Assembly (NCBI RefSeq): GCF_009720775.1
Contig: NZ_WNKW01000001.1
Location: 496,001 to 560,000, forward strand
Reading direction: 5' to 3'
DNA length: 64,000 bases
Origin: Pseudoduganella danionis
GTDB lineage: Bacteria > Pseudomonadota > Gammaproteobacteria > Burkholderiales > Burkholderiaceae_D
In this document: one piece after another, positions 61,601 through 64,000 of the stretch
Layout: every line of letters starts with the position of its first letter
Position numbering within the stretch: the stretch's first letter is position 1
The notes under the pieces: model-generated
Databases searched by the model: none
The model's input: the letters and a program-made list of their open reading frames with translations, nothing else
What the model was told of the DNA's origin: nothing
Program-made: the position numbers and the translations under genes

Positions 61601-63901
61601 GTTGATGGCCTGACCTTCACCGCAAGCAAAGCTCTGACTGCTGCTGAAGTTGCACAGGCATTCTCGAACCTGACCGCTTCCGACACCCAGACCGTCGGCG
61701 GTAAAGTTGCCAATGGCGTATTCACCGGCGCTCTGAGCGCTAACTTCACCAGTGGCGCAGCCAGCGGTGCAGTAGTTGTGTTCACGGCTAAAGATGAATC
61801 CGAAGCCCTGAGCCTGACCGCTGGTACCGTTGATCCAACCGAGACCGTTGTTGCAGGTTCGGCAGCTGTTGCTAAAGTAGTGTCGGCCAACACCGTCACC
61901 TACGGTGCTGTGCGTGTAGACGACGTTGCTGCTGCTGCTATCACCAGCCTGACCGTCAATGGCTATAGCTCGGCTGACCTGGGTGATACCAGCGCCAACG
62001 ACCTGAACGCTCTGACTTCGCTGTCGCTGGCAAACTCGGCTGGTACTGCAACCATTGACACCTCGGTCGCTACTCTGGCCCTGACCGTCAACACGGTTAA
62101 CAACACCGTTGATCTGTCCGGCGCTGCTAGCCTGAAGACTCTGAACGTAACCACCACTGGTGACGATTCGGCCTTCGCTCTGAGCGCTGCTGCTGTCGAA
62201 GCACTGACCGTGACCGGTACCAAAGCGCTGGATCTGACTGGTTCCACGCTGACCGCACTGAAAACGGTGGCTGTGACCGGCTCCGCAGGTCTGACCATTG
62301 ACGCAAGCGGTGCCAACGTTACTTCCGTTACCACCACCGGCACCACCGGCGCCGTGACCGCAACTGTAGACGCTTCCAAAGCGACCTACACCGGCGGCGC
62401 AGGTGTTGACAGCGTAACCACCAAAGCAGGCGCTGCCGTAACCAAGGCAATCAGCACCGGCGCAGGTGACGACATCGTGACTCTGGCAAGCGGCGTTTCG
62501 TCGTTGACCGCCAACGTTTCGGGCGGCACCGGCACCGACACCCTGGTGATGACTGCTGCTGACGCAGCAACTGCATCGGCTGCTACTGTGTTCGAAACCT
62601 TCATCGATGGTTTCGAGAAATTCAGTGTTCAGCAAGTTGCAACCACTGCAAGCAACACCATCAATCTGGCTAACGTTGATGACATCAGCTATGTCATCTC
62701 GGCTGGTACTGCTGACGTGGCACAGGTCAAGACCCTGACCCTGACCGCTGGTACTGCAACTGGCGCGGCTGATACGGCTTCGATCACTATCAATGGTACG
62801 ACCTACACCACCGCCGCTCTGGGTGCTGCTGCTACCGCAACCGCGATCGCTGCAGCTCTGGACACCGCCGTTGGTGCAGGTTACAACGTGACGAATGCTG
62901 GTGGTGTTCTGACCTTCACCAGTGCAAACGGTGGCGCGACCACGATCAGTGGCCTGACCATCACTGGCTCCGGTACTGTATCGGGCGTTGAAGCTACCAC
63001 TTCGTCGCAACTGACGCTGACCCACATGGCTAATGCTGGTACGCTGGAACTGACCGGCGCAGGTGTTGGTGCTACGGTAACCATGAATGATGCTACTGGC
63101 TCCGCTGATAGCTTCAATATCGTGACCAAGGTTGATGCTGCTGACCTGAACTTCGGTACTGTTGCTGTGGCTGGTGTTGAAACCATCAGCATTAAAGCTA
63201 GCGACATCACCCCAGTGAACGCTAGCGGTGCTGCAACCATCAGCAACACCACCCTGGCTCTGGCAGACAGCGCAGCTGCAACCGTGAACGTGTCGGGCGA
63301 ATCGAACCTGACTCTGGATCTGGCAGGTGCACTGGGCGTTACCAAGGTTGATGCTGGTACCTTCACCGGTAAGCTGACCCTGACCGCAACTGGTACCGCA
63401 GCTATGACCGTTACTGGCGGTTCTGCTGCCGATATCCTGACCGCTTCGGGCAGCGGCGACGTCCTGCTGGGCGGCGCTGGCAACGACACCCTGACTGGTG
63501 CTAACCTGACCACCCTGACCGGTGGCGCTGGTAAAGACACCTTCAAGTTTGTTGCTCCTACCAACGTGAACAGCTACTCGACCATCACCGACCTGGCTTC
63601 GGGCGACGTGATCAGTCTTGGCAACTCTGGTACGGTTGTGTTCACGAAGAGCGCTATCACTCTGGCTGGCTCCACGGCAGTGTTCCAGGATTACGCTAAT
63701 GCTGCAGTTAATGCATTGGGTACTGATGGTAACGATGCTGCTTGGTTCCAGTTCGGTGGTAACACCTACATCGTTCAATCGGGCAACACTACGGTGAACG
63801 ACTTCGTGAACGGCACCGACCTGATCATCCAGATCGTTGGTCTGGTGGATCTGTCGACCGCATCGTACAATCAGACGAACGGTACTCTGGAAATCGCCTA
63901 A
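58655..63901 (+). CDS. Giant S-layer/RTX-like surface protein with DUF4214 and Ala-rich domains
   Basis: 1748 residues, no cysteine and no Sec signal peptide, fitting type I secretion. Domains: DUF4214 (~1-110: EALQKLYVAYYNRPADPIGLAYWEDALTKG, VYQNLFGHPADNAGLVFWV); Ala-rich helical region (~150-675) made of A/T/D/K with very few other residues; then ~900 residues of Thr/Ala/Val/Gly-rich beta-type repeats (GGVEIVGGASQTVTLAAQG, TLNVTTTGDDSAFALS); C-terminal RTX-like GGAGNDTLTG and GGAGKDTFKF (~1600-1630) and a closing VNDFVNGTDLIIQIVGLVDL. Codon use is very biased (GCT for Ala), unlike neighbours, suggesting very high expression. Likely an S-layer or matrix protein. Confidence 0.85.
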   Translation: MGIYTEALQKLYVAYYNRPADPIGLAYWEDALTKGVVTQAQVAASFASSKEYTDVFAGMNNTQIIAKVYQNLFGHPADNAGLVFWVNQINSGAVTLSSAVTSIAAGAQGADAVAYASKVSAATSFTTAISNFPGGVGAYTGDAANKLAKDYIASVTDAATLAAATAPAALAALEQQVLATSDADAAATIVANNAAAALATAVATSTAAAAAAATAASTAAAAIAAVDSPAAAKTAADAAAAEVTAANAAKAAAAAVSAAAASYATAAAATKTTTDDAAAAKAVADAAAAAAAANTAVSTAAADVTAAQTAATASAASISAAAAAATAVTAATTAAAAATTAAANLTAAVAADAAAAALAAKTDAAALATAASTAADASKAAADAKVLADAAVVTDKANLAAAIKAGDVAAVNAANGQLLIDQAAAADAATAATTAAAAAKTAADAAAAAKADDAAAVTASAAVAPATTAAVAAAATATTAAAAAKTAADAAVAAAAATKPTADDAAAAAAETAAAKAVSDAAAAKLVADKAVAAAEAAAAAAAAAAADAAAVVKATAAANDYTTAAAAAAADAADATTAANTAKAAIAAVNSLDSANAAIALTVTEKAAADKAVVSAAAAVAAAAAYATAAAATKTTTDDDAAAAAKVAAAKLASDAAAAVTAAVADKAAADAKPDNFVAKNFTLTAGVDEILGGAGADTIKAVIDATAGAVQTFTALDSIDGGAGVDTLKISAITDVAIPAGATVTNIENVSIAAAAKVGTFAANGVGALDLSTAFAGVTALSITSGTEADFKVASGTAVTLSNVTGGVEIVGGASQTVTLAAQGAAVKLSGATGAVSFTSNKFGANAVDIDGGSTVTVNTTSTVDNGAITIGATTKPTGAVSVTSALNGDGTATLDQGDITVSGGKTVTVNSNMTITAADQLAGAAHTFGDVRVNGDGKTTTVTINQNYAETEFTKPAVAVVKELHTVTFLALASGESTTVDGLTFTASKALTAAEVAQAFSNLTASDTQTVGGKVANGVFTGALSANFTSGAASGAVVVFTAKDESEALSLTAGTVDPTETVVAGSAAVAKVVSANTVTYGAVRVDDVAAAAITSLTVNGYSSADLGDTSANDLNALTSLSLANSAGTATIDTSVATLALTVNTVNNTVDLSGAASLKTLNVTTTGDDSAFALSAAAVEALTVTGTKALDLTGSTLTALKTVAVTGSAGLTIDASGANVTSVTTTGTTGAVTATVDASKATYTGGAGVDSVTTKAGAAVTKAISTGAGDDIVTLASGVSSLTANVSGGTGTDTLVMTAADAATASAATVFETFIDGFEKFSVQQVATTASNTINLANVDDISYVISAGTADVAQVKTLTLTAGTATGAADTASITINGTTYTTAALGAAATATAIAAALDTAVGAGYNVTNAGGVLTFTSANGGATTISGLTITGSGTVSGVEATTSSQLTLTHMANAGTLELTGAGVGATVTMNDATGSADSFNIVTKVDAADLNFGTVAVAGVETISIKASDITPVNASGAATISNTTLALADSAAATVNVSGESNLTLDLAGALGVTKVDAGTFTGKLTLTATGTAAMTVTGGSAADILTASGSGDVLLGGAGNDTLTGANLTTLTGGAGKDTFKFVAPTNVNSYSTITDLASGDVISLGNSGTVVFTKSAITLAGSTAVFQDYANAAVNALGTDGNDAAWFQFGGNTYIVQSGNTTVNDFVNGTDLIIQIVGLVDLSTASYNQTNGTLEIA
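59105..60680 (+). repeat. GCT-rich (Ala codon) low-complexity tract
   Basis: Within the giant gene about 1.5 kb consists mostly of GCT/GCA/GCC/ACC/GAC codons with many runs of three to seven GCT. The trinucleotide register is kept, so slippage would change Ala number without frameshift. It also produces long open frames on the other strand that are not genes. Confidence 0.9.
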
Positions 63902-63914
63902 TCTCTTCGGAGAT

Positions 63915-63940
63915 AAGTACCTGCCTCCGGGTAGGTGCTT
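63915..63940 (+). other. Hairpin downstream of the giant gene
   Basis: AAGTACCTGCC / GGTAGGTGCTT stem (two G-T pairs) with a TCCG loop, between the stop and the terminator, without its own T-run. Possibly stabilises the mRNA 3' end. Confidence 0.45.
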
Positions 63941-63955
63941 AAGGTGAAGACCTGC

Positions 63956-63990
63956 AAAACCCCTGCAACTTCGGTTGCAGGGGTTTTTTT
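63956..63990 (+). terminator. Strong rho-independent terminator with UUCG tetraloop
   Basis: Stem AAAACCCCTGCAAC / GTTGCAGGGGTTTT around a cTTCGg tetraloop, then seven Ts (63984-63990). Very stable, suited to a highly expressed gene. Confidence 0.95.
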
Positions 63991-64000
63991 ATTGTTAATG

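Noticed and set aside
58544-63778. 1744-codon open frame on the minus strand opposite the giant surface protein, rich in Ser, Gly, Cys, Val
   Set aside because: It mirrors the sense gene's GCN-rich codon pattern, in which stop codons cannot arise on the other strand. It has no start signal and an unnatural composition.

Overview
The window looks like chromosomal DNA from a GC-rich betaproteobacterium, most likely of the Oxalobacteraceae (Massilia/Duganella/Janthinobacterium group). This rests on the rpoD tail followed by a CAU-anticodon tRNA, an argP-argO pair, a PEP-CTERM protein, a very large DUF4214 surface protein and many signalling genes. It is an inference from gene content; no search was run.

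Layout. 1-1618: 3' end of rpoD, a tRNA with its terminator, and a small RelE/ParE-type toxin-antitoxin pair with a palindromic operator over its promoter. 1620-5273: a 1217-residue regulator with SARP-like DNA-binding and BTAD domains, a degenerate cyclase-like domain and an AAA ATPase with a helical C-terminus. 5480-11781: five co-directional genes (outer-membrane porin, short PstS-like protein, SpoIIE phosphatase fused to an RsbW-like kinase, STAS antagonist, Na/Pi cotransporter) that read as a phosphate-linked partner-switching module. 11694-20405: lysoplasmalogenase, a hypothetical protein, DUF5710 and DOT1-like methyltransferase genes, argP/argO, a GGDEF-EAL protein, a small periplasmic protein and a divergent NRAMP transporter. 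20458-24510: a TonB-dependent receptor and secreted phosphoesterase, translationally coupled, behind tandem Pho boxes. 24522-32036: a small cysteine protein, a beta-propeller diguanylate cyclase, an RhlE-like helicase, a PEP-CTERM protein and an NPP-type phosphodiesterase.

32137-52450: polysaccharide region. An AT3-SGNH acyltransferase faces an 18-kb minus-strand operon: ABC exporter (Wzm/Wzt), FkbM methyltransferase with coiled coil, a three-module glycosyltransferase, two GT2+GtrA pairs, a GNAT enzyme, a PIG-L deacetylase, two large multi-pass proteins, an epimerase and an FAD oxidoreductase. 52607-58150: a Crp-family regulator with a cAMP-type binding cassette, a TPR/beta-barrel protein, a CHASE2 adenylate cyclase, and a divergent FecR-domain protein. 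58655-63901: a 1748-residue S-layer/RTX-like protein with a huge Ala-rich (GCT-rich) domain, closed by a UUCG-loop terminator.

Two regulatory themes tie the window together. Phosphate: the 5480-11781 module and the Pho-box receptor/phosphoesterase operon. cAMP: a membrane adenylate cyclase and a Crp-type regulator sit beside each other, and Crp-like sites (5-N6-5 inverted repeats) lie upstream of the FecR gene (56632-56647), the giant surface protein (58533-58548, perfect TGTGA-N6-TCACA) and the polysaccharide export operon (around 52554-52588). I propose a local cAMP circuit controlling the cell envelope; this is inference from sequence and context.
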